Notes: generated from the letters alone by a model not told the origin. A DNA stretch of 33,264 nt from VGLO01 sp964599285 (GCA_964599285.1 CAZREI010000012.1:1-33264), one strand, 5' to 3'. Counted from the first letter of the stretch, positions 1 through 6,391 are shown. Numbers and translations: made by a program.

Positions 1-36
1 ATTAGGTTAATTAGAACAATTAGAATAATTAGCTTC
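1..36. repeat. Short degenerate tandem array, ATTAGNNNA (9-base unit)
   Basis: Four consecutive 9-base units start with ATTAG and then vary: ATTAGGTTA, ATTAGAACA, ATTAGAATA, ATTAGCTTC. The array probably continues past the left edge. It lies 36 bases downstream of the stop of the first cohesin gene. It has the same unit length and the same constant-plus-variable layout as the TATAANNNT arrays in this operon, but a different constant part. Bases 37-71 hold nothing I can name. Confidence 0.7.
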
Positions 37-71
37 CGTTTTATTTTACTTTTTAAATAAAGTTTATGCAA

Positions 72-1760
72 CTACCTGACGTCCTTTTCCATATCTTTGA
101 TTTCTTTTTCAATTCCCTTTTCGGCGCTATCCAAATATTTTTTCAAATTCCTAATTACTTTTTCTTCCACATCGGTGAGCTGGCGCTGGGTTTTGGCAAG
201 GTCAATTAAGTGAATTTGTTTTTCCAGCTGATCTTTCAAAGCATCAAATGATTTATGTATGGTGCCTTCCGAATGTCGCAGTTCCCTTTTTAAACGATTG
301 CGCAAAATGAAAAACTTATGCCAGCTCCAAAACAGGACAAATCCCAACAAAAATATCAAAGCAATAATAGAAAGCAAGGTCGCCAAAAAGTTTATTGCCA
401 AAGAACCAATCCGCAAGAACGCCGGTTCGTTAATGGCCATGGTTACCTTTTGCGACAAGGTGCTTTTTGCGCCGCGGCTGTCAGTTGCCTGAGCCCACAG
501 GGTGTAAAATCCATACGGCAACGGGTCGCTGACGGTAAAAACCACGTCTCCGTTTTGATCGCTCTGGCTTTGGTACTGGCGCGGCTGGCCGGTTCCCTGC
601 CCCACAAACAGCGTCACTTGGGCACTTGCCACTGCCGTCGCCCGCACCAGCAAAGCCTGATTAATTTGCAACTCTTTTGGATACTCGGTAATGACCGGAG
701 CCGGCAGAGCCGTTACAGAAAGGTCAGCCGATGAAGCCAAAAAGTTTCCCGCCAAGTCAACCGCTTTGGCAAACAGCTTGTGGTCGCCCGGACCGATGGG
801 CGCGGTCTGGTAAGTATGGGTGCCGTCGTCCTGCCAGGTTTGCCAATCGCCATTGTCAATTTTAATTTCGTAGTGGCCGATACCCGACAGCGAATCTTTG
901 GCAGAAAAGGTAAACTTAGCCTTGGGGTCGGTAAGGTCCTGTCGCGAAACTTCCGCTATATCAAAATAGTCAGGTTTTTTGGTATCAATTTGGAACCGAA
1001 AATGCGCGGCCTGTCCCCAACCCTGATCGCTATGAAACTGCAGGTGCAAGTAGTAAACTCCATCGGCAACGTTTTCAATTTCCTTGTGCAAAACCGGCGG
1101 AGCATAGGCAATAGTAGGGGCAGAAGAAGCATTTTTGTCATAGAGCAGGCGTAGCTTATCAACCGATGAAGGCACGTCCCAGCGAAACTTTGGGTTGCTG
1201 TCACTGTACCAGGCATCGGGGCTTTGGTGGCTTGGCGAAGAAATTTGCGGAGTTGGCGTACCCTCGGTGGCTGGCTGGCTCTGACCGGAAAGCGAAAACT
1301 GGGCACTGCCGGATTTATCCAGAATTTCCGTTCCGTTGCCATCGTTGGCCAAAATGGATGCGCCGGAAAATTGCAGCTGAGCTTGCCCCGCCGATTTTAC
1401 CTTGAAAGTAACGGTGATAATTTTTCCCGAAGCTCCTTGAAAACCCGGATTGAGCACCACTCCCTCAAAATGCAAATTGCCGGAGGCGTTGGAAAAAGCG
1501 GGATCCTGCACCCAGAGAGAAAAAATGGATCCGCTTTTGGATAAAGACACTGCCTGGAGGGTGTCGCTGGAAAATGAAACCACGCCCGACGCCGCGTTGA
1601 TGGCCTGATCGGGACTGGAAACATACACGCTCACGGAAAATTCCTGGCCAACCTGATACGATCCGTATGAGGGCGAAAAAGAAAGGTCAGCGGCCGCCGC
1701 AAACATCGGAAAAAATAATACAAGCGTTACAATGCTTATAATTTTTATATTTTTTATCAT
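72..1760 (-). CDS. Membrane-anchored cohesin-domain protein with cytoplasmic coiled-coil tail (cohesin 1)
   Basis: This is a 562-residue surface protein. A signal peptide covers about residues 1-24 (hydrophobic core ending AAAA). A cohesin-like beta-sandwich follows at about 26-158, with the family pattern VGQEFSVSVYV, an internal VVSFSSDTLQAVSL strand and a closing ILANDGNGTEI segment. Then come Ig/fibronectin-like domains at about 175-450, one transmembrane helix at about 458-480, and a charged, probably coiled-coil tail at about 481-562. The cohesin part would face outward and bind dockerins; the tail would sit in the cytoplasm. The start ATG overlaps the TGA of the preceding cohesin gene by four bases (ATGA), so the two are translationally coupled. 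The cohesin assignment is by pattern only. The long cytoplasmic tail is absent from the two sister proteins. Confidence 0.85.
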   Translation of the reverse strand: MIKNIKIISIVTLVLFFPMFAAAADLSFSPSYGSYQVGQEFSVSVYVSSPDQAINAASGVVSFSSDTLQAVSLSKSGSIFSLWVQDPAFSNASGNLHFEGVVLNPGFQGASGKIITVTFKVKSAGQAQLQFSGASILANDGNGTEILDKSGSAQFSLSGQSQPATEGTPTPQISSPSHQSPDAWYSDSNPKFRWDVPSSVDKLRLLYDKNASSAPTIAYAPPVLHKEIENVADGVYYLHLQFHSDQGWGQAAHFRFQIDTKKPDYFDIAEVSRQDLTDPKAKFTFSAKDSLSGIGHYEIKIDNGDWQTWQDDGTHTYQTAPIGPGDHKLFAKAVDLAGNFLASSADLSVTALPAPVITEYPKELQINQALLVRATAVASAQVTLFVGQGTGQPRQYQSQSDQNGDVVFTVSDPLPYGFYTLWAQATDSRGAKSTLSQKVTMAINEPAFLRIGSLAINFLATLLSIIALIFLLGFVLFWSWHKFFILRNRLKRELRHSEGTIHKSFDALKDQLEKQIHLIDLAKTQRQLTDVEEKVIRNLKKYLDSAEKGIEKEIKDMEKDVR

Positions 1761-1816
1761 CGTTTAAAAGCTATAAAGATTATAATCATTATAACAGTTA
1801 TAAATATTATAACCCA
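1719..1816. repeat. TATAANNNT 9-base degenerate tandem array at the cohesin 2/cohesin 1 junction
   Basis: About eleven 9-base units run through the end of cohesin 2 and the start of cohesin 1, for example TATAATTTT, TATAATCAT, TATAACAGT and TATAAATAT. One unit is a base short at 1764-1771, next to the start codon. On the coding strand each unit reads as two hydrophobic codons plus one variable codon. The array therefore encodes the C-terminal membrane helix of cohesin 2 and the first residues of the cohesin 1 signal peptide. Confidence 0.85.
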
Positions 1817-2683
1817 AACAAAATCATTTTGGTACCAGGGTACCAGATGAGGCGCCGCCAGTTTGGCGACACGTGCGTTGCCGGCCTGATCAATGGCCTT
1901 AACATGCACATCGCTTTGCAATGATTGATCTTGCAAAAGATAGGGGCTTTGAGCATCCAGCCAAACCGGCGCTTGGCCGATAGTAGCCAGCCGCCCAGCA
2001 GACCACCAAGGCAACATTTCTTGGACTTGATAATGGCTGATGCCCGACCCTTTGTCTTGCGCGGCGAAAGCCACAAAATATTTTCCGCCAAAAATGTTTG
2101 GGTCGTGGCCAAGCTGGATGGTAAATGGTTCGGGCGCTGTTGCGTCATAGCGGGGCAAAAATTGCGACGGCGCGGTTTTTCCAGAAATTTCCAATTGCAA
2201 GGGAGCTTGGTTAATAGCGGCGCCGGTTCCTTGGCCGTCATTAAGCAAAATAGTTTCCTGGCTGGAACGTATCGTCGCTTGGCCTGTCTTGATTGGTTTT
2301 AACACCAAAGAAAAAAGGTATCCCTTGGGAGTGGTTATTCCCCCGGGAATAATTCCGGAAAAAGCCACGGCGCCGGGCGATACTTGCTCTGGCTTTGAAA
2401 TCCAAAACGGAATAATAGAATTGCCATCGTAAAAACCTTCCAATTCCAACGCGTCAGCCGAAAATAAAATCTGGCTCTCGACGGCATTGATCGGACTCTG
2501 CTGTGTATCCAGAAAAACTCCCACTTCAAACTTCTGGCCAACGAACACCGTTTTAGCCGGCGCGCCAAAATAAATCTGGGCGGCAGAGGCCGAGGTTATA
2601 AACAGTATACCATTTATAATAATTATAATGGTTATAACACTTATAATTTTTATAATATTTATAATTTTTATAATCATTATCAT
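1757..2683 (-). CDS. Membrane-anchored cohesin-domain protein (cohesin 2)
   Basis: This is a 308-residue protein. Its signal peptide (about residues 1-35) is strikingly built from Ile-Ile-X triplets (MIIKIINIIKIIS) and is encoded by the 9-base array. A cohesin-like domain covers about 36-170, with VFVGQKFEVGVFLDT at its start and LLNDGQGTG near its end, as in the two sister proteins. A second beta-rich domain of Ig/Big-like type (about 180-275, GSGISHYQV) is followed by a C-terminal membrane helix at about 287-304 and a short basic end. The start ATG lies one base beyond the stop of cohesin 3, and the end overlaps cohesin 1 by four bases, so the three are surely co-transcribed. The cohesin assignment is by pattern; the topology is well supported. 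Confidence 0.83.
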   Translation of the reverse strand: MIMIIKIINIIKIISVITIIIIINGILFITSASAAQIYFGAPAKTVFVGQKFEVGVFLDTQQSPINAVESQILFSADALELEGFYDGNSIIPFWISKPEQVSPGAVAFSGIIPGGITTPKGYLFSLVLKPIKTGQATIRSSQETILLNDGQGTGAAINQAPLQLEISGKTAPSQFLPRYDATAPEPFTIQLGHDPNIFGGKYFVAFAAQDKGSGISHYQVQEMLPWWSAGRLATIGQAPVWLDAQSPYLLQDQSLQSDVHVKAIDQAGNARVAKLAAPHLVPWYQNDFVWVIIFITVIMIIIFIAFKR

Positions 2684-2713
2684 TTTTATAACGTTTCTTG
2701 TTTTATAAAAGCA
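2597..2713. repeat. TATAANNNT 9-base degenerate tandem array at the cohesin 3/cohesin 2 junction
   Basis: Thirteen units stay in perfect 9-base phase with no slip. They include TATAAACAG, TATAATAAT, TATAATGGT, TATAACACT, TATAATTTT (twice), TATAATCAT, TATCATTTT and TATAACGTT. The array carries the last codons and stop of cohesin 3 and the start codon and whole hydrophobic signal peptide of cohesin 2. The first five bases are nearly constant, the next three vary, and the ninth is usually T. Confidence 0.9.
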
Positions 2714-3963
2714 AAAATGCGTTTGGTGTGAGCAATGATTTTGTGGCGGAAGAAAAAGTGCACCAGCACCAATAAGAACAAAATAATAAACAGCAAGTTC
2801 TGGCGCAAAAGGCTCATTACGGTTGTTGTTTTACTGGTTGTCGCGAATACATCAACCGCCGCGTCCTTAACATTGCCGGCTTTGTCAAACGCTCGCACCA
2901 CCACTTTCAAGTCTCCCGTGGCATTTAACGGAAGCTGGTAAGGGCTTTCCGTTTGCACAAACACCGGCGACTCGTGGGCCGAAGCGCTTTTTTGCAAAAC
3001 GCCGACTTCATAGTGATCCACGCCCGACAAGTCATCGGTGGTAAAAAACGAAATAAGAGCCCGGTTCCAAGAATTGAGCGCCTCCACTTTTGGGGAAAAC
3101 GCCGCCGGAGCCGTAGTATCAATGCGGACTAAAAAATGGGTTGTCTTGCCCCAGACTCCCTGCTTTTTGGCTTTGACGTGAAAATACCAGAGTCCGTCTT
3201 GCAGGTTTGGAAATGAAACGCTGGTATCCTGGGTGATCTGGTTATTGTCCGGAACCGTAAAAGGCTTGTTGTCCAGGAGGTAGCTAAAATCGGTAAAATC
3301 CGGATTTTTTATCCAGCCAAACACCGGACTGTTGTTATTGTACCACTGCTCGGAAAAGGGATGCGTATCGGAAAACACCTGCGGACCTTCAGGCGGAACG
3401 GTCAAAATGGAATATTGGGCGCGGCCAAAGTCCGATTGCACCTCTGACCCCAGCCCATCATTGGCCAGAATCCTTGAGCCGTGTCCAATGGTAATAGCAG
3501 CATTTCCCGTGGCGATGGCCTTGAAGGTGATGGTAGTGATAAGGCCGCCTCCCGTGGTAATGCCGCCAGGAATAACCCCAGAAAGGGTAACCGTGCCATT
3601 GCTATTAGAATAGGTAGGCGGCTGAACCCAAATGCCAATGATTGACTTTCCGGCCGACGGGCTGACAATAATCATTTTATTGGGATCAAAAGCAAGGTGC
3701 AGTTCAATAGTGTTGATGCTCAACTGCTTGGTGTTGACAAACACGGAAACGTCAAAAGTCGATCCTTCCAAAACACTAGCCGTAGCCGGAGAAAAGAAAA
3801 CCTGCGGCACAGCGTTTAGCTGGGAAGCGTCAAAGTTCACTGCACTGGTTGTTGCGGGCAAAAAACAAAGCAATGCTAAAAACAATCCAATGATTGCTTT
3901 CCGCTGAACAAACGCTGATAAAGACGCTGATTTAACGCTGATACTGACTTCTGGCTGAGTCAT
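2686..3963 (-). CDS. Membrane-anchored cohesin-domain protein (cohesin 3)
   Basis: This 425-residue protein has an odd Ser-rich N-terminus (residues 6-21) encoded by the TCAGCGT array. A signal peptide core follows (AIIGLFLALLCFLPATTSA, about 23-41). The cohesin-like domain is at about 52-190 (LEGSTFDVSVFVNT at its start, ILANDGLGSEV at its end), then Ig-like domains at about 200-375, a membrane helix at about 389-405 and a basic 20-residue cytoplasmic end. It is the first of three cohesin genes and sits downstream of the dockerin gene in the same string. Its first 32 bases overlap the end of the GxxExxY gene in another frame. No Met lies between the array and the signal core, so the array appears to have supplied the present start. 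The original start may lie elsewhere or have been displaced. Confidence 0.85.
   Translation of the reverse strand: MTQPEVSISVKSASLSAFVQRKAIIGLFLALLCFLPATTSAVNFDASQLNAVPQVFFSPATASVLEGSTFDVSVFVNTKQLSINTIELHLAFDPNKMIIVSPSAGKSIIGIWVQPPTYSNSNGTVTLSGVIPGGITTGGGLITTITFKAIATGNAAITIGHGSRILANDGLGSEVQSDFGRAQYSILTVPPEGPQVFSDTHPFSEQWYNNNSPVFGWIKNPDFTDFSYLLDNKPFTVPDNNQITQDTSVSFPNLQDGLWYFHVKAKKQGVWGKTTHFLVRIDTTAPAAFSPKVEALNSWNRALISFFTTDDLSGVDHYEVGVLQKSASAHESPVFVQTESPYQLPLNATGDLKVVVRAFDKAGNVKDAAVDVFATTSKTTTVMSLLRQNLLFIILFLLVLVHFFFRHKIIAHTKRIFAFIKQETL
3902..3958. repeat. TCAGCGT-family degenerate array, minus-strand orientation, 3' side of the GxxExxY gene
   Basis: CGCTGA (the reverse complement of TCAGCG) occurs at 3902, 3913, 3925 and 3936, spaced 11, 12 and 11 bases. 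Decayed copies (ACTGA, GGCTGA) follow up to 3958. This is the same unit and the same 11/12 alternation as the array at 4339-4430, but in the opposite orientation. It encodes both the last residues and stop of the GxxExxY protein and, in another frame, residues 6-21 of cohesin 3. Confidence 0.85.
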
Positions 3964-4339
3964 AAACGATTCTTTTAATAGTAAGTTTTTCTGGGCTGAA
4001 ATTCACTAAAAATCCTAACTTGTATTCGGATCCTCGCAAGTATTTCCAAAATTGATCAATATCCCCTTTTGTTACAAATGGTTTTGATTTTAATTCTATG
4101 ATTATTTTACCATTAATAACCTTATCAGGAATGTACACTCCAACTTTTTTACCCTTAAAATAAATATCCACTCTTTTTTGCTCTTCAACTTCTAACCCTT
4201 TATCGTTCAGTGCTTTGGTAAGAGCCTTATCAATAATTGTTTCCTTAAAAGCGCCGCCAAACTCTTGATAAACTTCAAAACAAGCTCCCCGTATTTTGTA
4301 CGACTCCTCCTCATATAAAAAATCCTTCACTTTGTTCAT
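3932..4339 (-). CDS. GxxExxY family protein, PD-(D/E)xK nuclease-like
   Basis: This is a 135-residue protein of the GxxExxY family, which is widespread and of unproven function and is related to PD-(D/E)xK nucleases. The visible candidate active site is D72 (in VYIPD), E82 and K84 (IIIELKS), followed by Q96xxxY100 (QFWKY), an arrangement known from RecB/exonuclease-type members. The family-naming motif is altered: GGAFKETIIDKAL has Ile where Tyr is usual. The final residues (SARSQYQR) and the stop codon are made by the downstream repeat array, and the start codon touches the first unit of the upstream array. It sits between a dockerin gene and a cohesin gene with no obvious link to either, so it looks like an inserted cassette. 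The family call is firm; nuclease activity is inference. Confidence 0.87.
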   Translation of the reverse strand: MNKVKDFLYEEESYKIRGACFEVYQEFGGAFKETIIDKALTKALNDKGLEVEEQKRVDIYFKGKKVGVYIPDKVINGKIIIELKSKPFVTKGDIDQFWKYLRGSEYKLGFLVNFSPEKLTIKRIVYDSARSQYQR

Positions 4340-4430
4340 CAGCGTTATATCAGCGTTTTGATCAGCGCAATTTCAGCGTCTCTATCAGCGTAGTTTCAGC
4401 GTTTCTATCAGCGTAATATCAGCGGATCTT
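4339..4430. repeat. TCAGCGT-family degenerate array, plus-strand orientation, 5' side of the GxxExxY gene
   Basis: Eight units begin with TCAGCG at 4339, 4350, 4362, 4373, 4385, 4396, 4408 and 4419. Unit lengths alternate strictly 11, 12, 11, 12, 11, 12, 11, 12, giving four exact 23-base periods. Most units continue with T and then 3-5 variable bases. The array fills the 89-base space between the dockerin gene stop and the GxxExxY start codon and reaches one or two bases into both. Confidence 0.92.
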
Positions 4431-5772
4431 ATCCCGTCCACCAATAAGCCATAATACTAAAATCCACCAAGTCTATTTTGCCATCGCCATTTAAGCGGTC
4501 TTTTTCAATTTTTTTGAATGCTTCATTTAGCGGCCGCTTGTACCAGTAAGCGGCAATGGAAAAATCCACCAAATTCACTCTGCCGTCGCAATTTAAGTCA
4601 GCCTTGGTGCAAGTCCCTGCTCCCTTGACAATGCTGGTACTGCCCACCAAAAATCCTACCGCTTGGCTAAACGAAGTTATCGCCCCCAGAAGCGCCGCTT
4701 TTGATTTGGTTGAGTGCTGGCCTTTTTGCAAGGGACTGGTGTCAAAATTATACAAATAGCTGCCGTCTTTTTGGGTTTTGATCTGATTGAAAAATTCCTG
4801 GTCAGAATTTACGGCGATGGTAACATCGGCATTAGGAATGGACTGGCCAAAAATGGCAATATTGTCTCCGCGCGCCACTTGCAATTTATCCACATCAATA
4901 GTGGGCGAAATGAAAATGCCGCTGATGGTAGTAACCGACCCTTCAGTTATGTAAACCGGAAAATTAAACAAGGTAGAACGCCGGCCTTTGCTGTCTTCGC
5001 CGTAAACAGAAAAAATATAATTTCCCGCGGAAAGATTATTTAAGGCTATGTTAAAGTTGGCGTCTGGACCGGCAATAGAAGTAATGGCAACCTGCCCGTC
5101 TTTTAAAACGGTTACTTTGCTCAACGGATAAGCGTGGCCCAAAAAGTTGACACCCGTAACGGAACCGCCGTTGCCGTAGCCTCCGCCACCTCCACCACCG
5201 CCTCCTCCACCTCCTCCCCCGCCTCCGCCGCCACCACCACCAGATGATCCATGGGGCGTTGCGGAAACCTCACTGGATGTTGCCACGGCTTGCGTCCCCG
5301 CGTCAGCTCTTATTTTAAAATAGTACGTGGTGCTATTGGTCAAACCTGTTTTTACAAACGACAGCACGTTGCCCGCGTTTTCATAGGTGTATGGCCCGCC
5401 GGAAATGGTTGCCGTGCCAACTTCGTAATTAGTAACATTGCCAAGACTCCCAACGGCCGCCGTCCAGGTCAAACTAACCTGCGTGTTGCCTCCGGTTGCC
5501 GAAACCACCGGCGAATTGGCCGTGGGAAAATACAAAAAACCGGCGTGGTAAGTATAGCTAGCGCTGGAACTTTCGCCCGGAGCCAATTGCCCAGTACTGG
5601 AAAAATACGTAAAATTCGTGGAACTTGATTGGTTCCCAGCAATGGTAATAACCGGATCGCGCAAAATAAAATTAGCGGAGCTGTAGTCTTCAGCAAAAAC
5701 TGGAAAAGTTATAAACGTTATAATGTTTATAATTATTATAATATTTATAAATTTTATAATTTTTATAATCAT
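4429..5772 (-). CDS. Secreted dockerin-domain protein with fibronectin-III domain and poly-Gly linker
   Basis: This is a 447-residue exported protein. Its signal peptide is Ile-rich and array-encoded, ending TFITFPVFA. A fibronectin-III-like domain lies at about 85-175, followed by a run of about 23 Gly, beta-sandwich domains (about 200-375) and a C-terminal type I dockerin at about 388-447. The dockerin has two calcium-loop/F-hand repeats, DLNCDGRVNLVD and RLNGDGKIDLVD; the second has Arg (about residue 426) where the first Asp ligand is expected. It is the natural partner of the three cohesin proteins encoded just downstream. I chose the ATG at 5772, eight bases after the stop of the four-helix-bundle gene. 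A TTG at 5790 would add six residues but would lie inside that gene. Confidence 0.88.
   Translation of the reverse strand: MIIKIIKFINIIIIINIITFITFPVFAEDYSSANFILRDPVITIAGNQSSSTNFTYFSSTGQLAPGESSSASYTYHAGFLYFPTANSPVVSATGGNTQVSLTWTAAVGSLGNVTNYEVGTATISGGPYTYENAGNVLSFVKTGLTNSTTYYFKIRADAGTQAVATSSEVSATPHGSSGGGGGGGGGGGGGGGGGGGGGYGNGGSVTGVNFLGHAYPLSKVTVLKDGQVAITSIAGPDANFNIALNNLSAGNYIFSVYGEDSKGRRSTLFNFPVYITEGSVTTISGIFISPTIDVDKLQVARGDNIAIFGQSIPNADVTIAVNSDQEFFNQIKTQKDGSYLYNFDTSPLQKGQHSTKSKAALLGAITSFSQAVGFLVGSTSIVKGAGTCTKADLNCDGRVNLVDFSIAAYWYKRPLNEAFKKIEKDRLNGDGKIDLVDFSIMAYWWTG
5180..5241. repeat. GGN triplet tract encoding poly-glycine
   Basis: A C-rich tract of CCN triplets on the plus strand encodes an uninterrupted run of roughly 20 Gly in the dockerin protein. 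The third position varies (A, C, G or T). This suggests selection for a flexible Gly linker rather than simple slippage. Confidence 0.8.
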
Positions 5773-5781
5773 TATAATGTT
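5710..5781. repeat. TATAANNNT 9-base degenerate tandem array at the four-helix-bundle/dockerin junction
   Basis: Eight in-phase units (TATAAACGT, TATAATGTT, TATAATTAT, TATAATATT, TATAAATTT, TATAATTTT, TATAATCAT, TATAATGTT) run from the stop codon of the four-helix-bundle gene into the dockerin gene. They encode the Ile-Ile-X signal peptide of the dockerin protein. Confidence 0.92.
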
Positions 5782-6329
5782 TACGGCCAACGATAACTTT
5801 TCTTTTTTTCTTCTAACCGTTTTTTAAAAAGGTTTTCGCGAAACCCGCCTTCTTTTACAAACTTTTCTTCCTGCCATTTCAGTTTTTGGTCCAGCAGCCG
5901 ATTGGTCTGGTTAATCAAACAAACCATGGCGTTAGCCGCCGTTTCACCGTCACTAATATAATCTTTATAATTGTTATAATTATTATAATTGTTATACACT
6001 AAGCCACGCACGGCTTTGGCCTTATCTGAATCCACCGCCCAAAGCACCAACCCCTTTTGCCGCAAAAAATCCGTGTAGTCGTTTAATAGTTCTTCCAGCG
6101 ACCCGCGCGCCACGCCCAACAATTTTATCCGCCCTTCCATGGATTTTTGCAAATAGCCTTCGGCAATGTTTTGTTTTCCGGATCTTGCGGCCTGGTCCAT
6201 TTGGTCGCGGGTGCGGGATTTGTAATCAATGTAAAGCTTAGTAAATTCCACCGTAAAATCGTAAATAATTTCCGATTGCTTAAAAAACGGCAAATCTTTA
6301 TAACCGTTATAATGGTTATCGTCGTTCAT
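5781..6329 (-). CDS. Four-helix-bundle protein with suffix domain (23S rRNA-intervening-sequence/Avd-like fold)
   Basis: This is a 182-residue protein. Residues about 15-92 match the four-helix-bundle family found in 23S rRNA intervening sequences (DQMDQAARSGKQNIAEGY, then GSLEELLNDYTDFLRQKG). Residues about 130-178 match the suffix domain that follows it in some members (AMVCLINQTNRLLDQKL, then EGGFRENLFKKRLE). Between them lies a low-complexity Tyr-Asn-Asn repeat (YNNYNNYNNY, about 112-121) encoded by a 9-base TATAANNNT array. The first residues (NHYNGYK) come from the same repeat in the same frame. The diversity-generating-retroelement accessory protein Avd has a related fold, but no reverse transcriptase is visible here. 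Arrays lie directly on both sides, so the gene looks like a cassette that travels with them. The molecular role is unknown. Confidence 0.88.
   Translation of the reverse strand: MNDDNHYNGYKDLPFFKQSEIIYDFTVEFTKLYIDYKSRTRDQMDQAARSGKQNIAEGYLQKSMEGRIKLLGVARGSLEELLNDYTDFLRQKGLVLWAVDSDKAKAVRGLVYNNYNNYNNYKDYISDGETAANAMVCLINQTNRLLDQKLKWQEEKFVKEGGFRENLFKKRLEEKKKSYRWP
5957..6001. repeat. TATAANNNT array inside the four-helix-bundle gene
   Basis: Units TATAATCTT, TATAATTGT, TATAATTAT and TATAATTGT plus a partial TATACACTA lie wholly inside the coding region, between the bundle domain and the suffix domain. Here the repeat is read as Tyr-Asn-Asn rather than Ile-Ile-X, because the frame is shifted relative to the secreted-protein genes. 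Confidence 0.9.
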
Positions 6330-6391
6330 ATAATGTTTATAACGTTTATAATTTTTATAATTGTTATAACCGTTATAACTTTTATTTCACC
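6299..6391. repeat. TATAANNNT array between the giant gene and the four-helix-bundle gene
   Basis: Units TATAACCGT, TATAATGGT and TATCGTCGT are followed by a 3-base insert at 6326-6328, which overlaps the start codon of the four-helix-bundle gene. Then come TATAATGTT, TATAACGTT, TATAATTTT, TATAATTGT, TATAACCGT, TATAACTTT and a last degenerate unit, TATTTCACC, at 6383-6391. The array carries the stop codon of the giant protein and the first codons of the four-helix-bundle protein. Confidence 0.9.

Noticed and set aside
5781..5790. TTG at 5790 as start of the dockerin gene
   Set aside because: An ATG at 5772 follows the upstream stop by eight bases and gives a clean signal peptide. The TTG would lie inside the preceding gene.
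5781..6329. The four-helix-bundle gene as the Avd of a diversity-generating retroelement
   Set aside because: No reverse transcriptase, template repeat or variable repeat with A-specific changes is visible in the window. The arrays vary at all bases of the free positions and are not adenine-biased in the required way.
3902..6391. The short tandem arrays as a CRISPR array
   Set aside because: Units are only 9-12 bases with 3-5 variable bases. CRISPR repeats of about 25-40 bases with spacers of similar length are absent, as are other cas genes.
1740..6391. TATAAT-rich arrays as clusters of promoters
   Set aside because: Every unit contains a -10-like hexamer, but the strict 9-base phase, the positions inside coding regions and the lack of spaced -35 boxes make tandem promoters unlikely. 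Some stray promoter activity remains possible.
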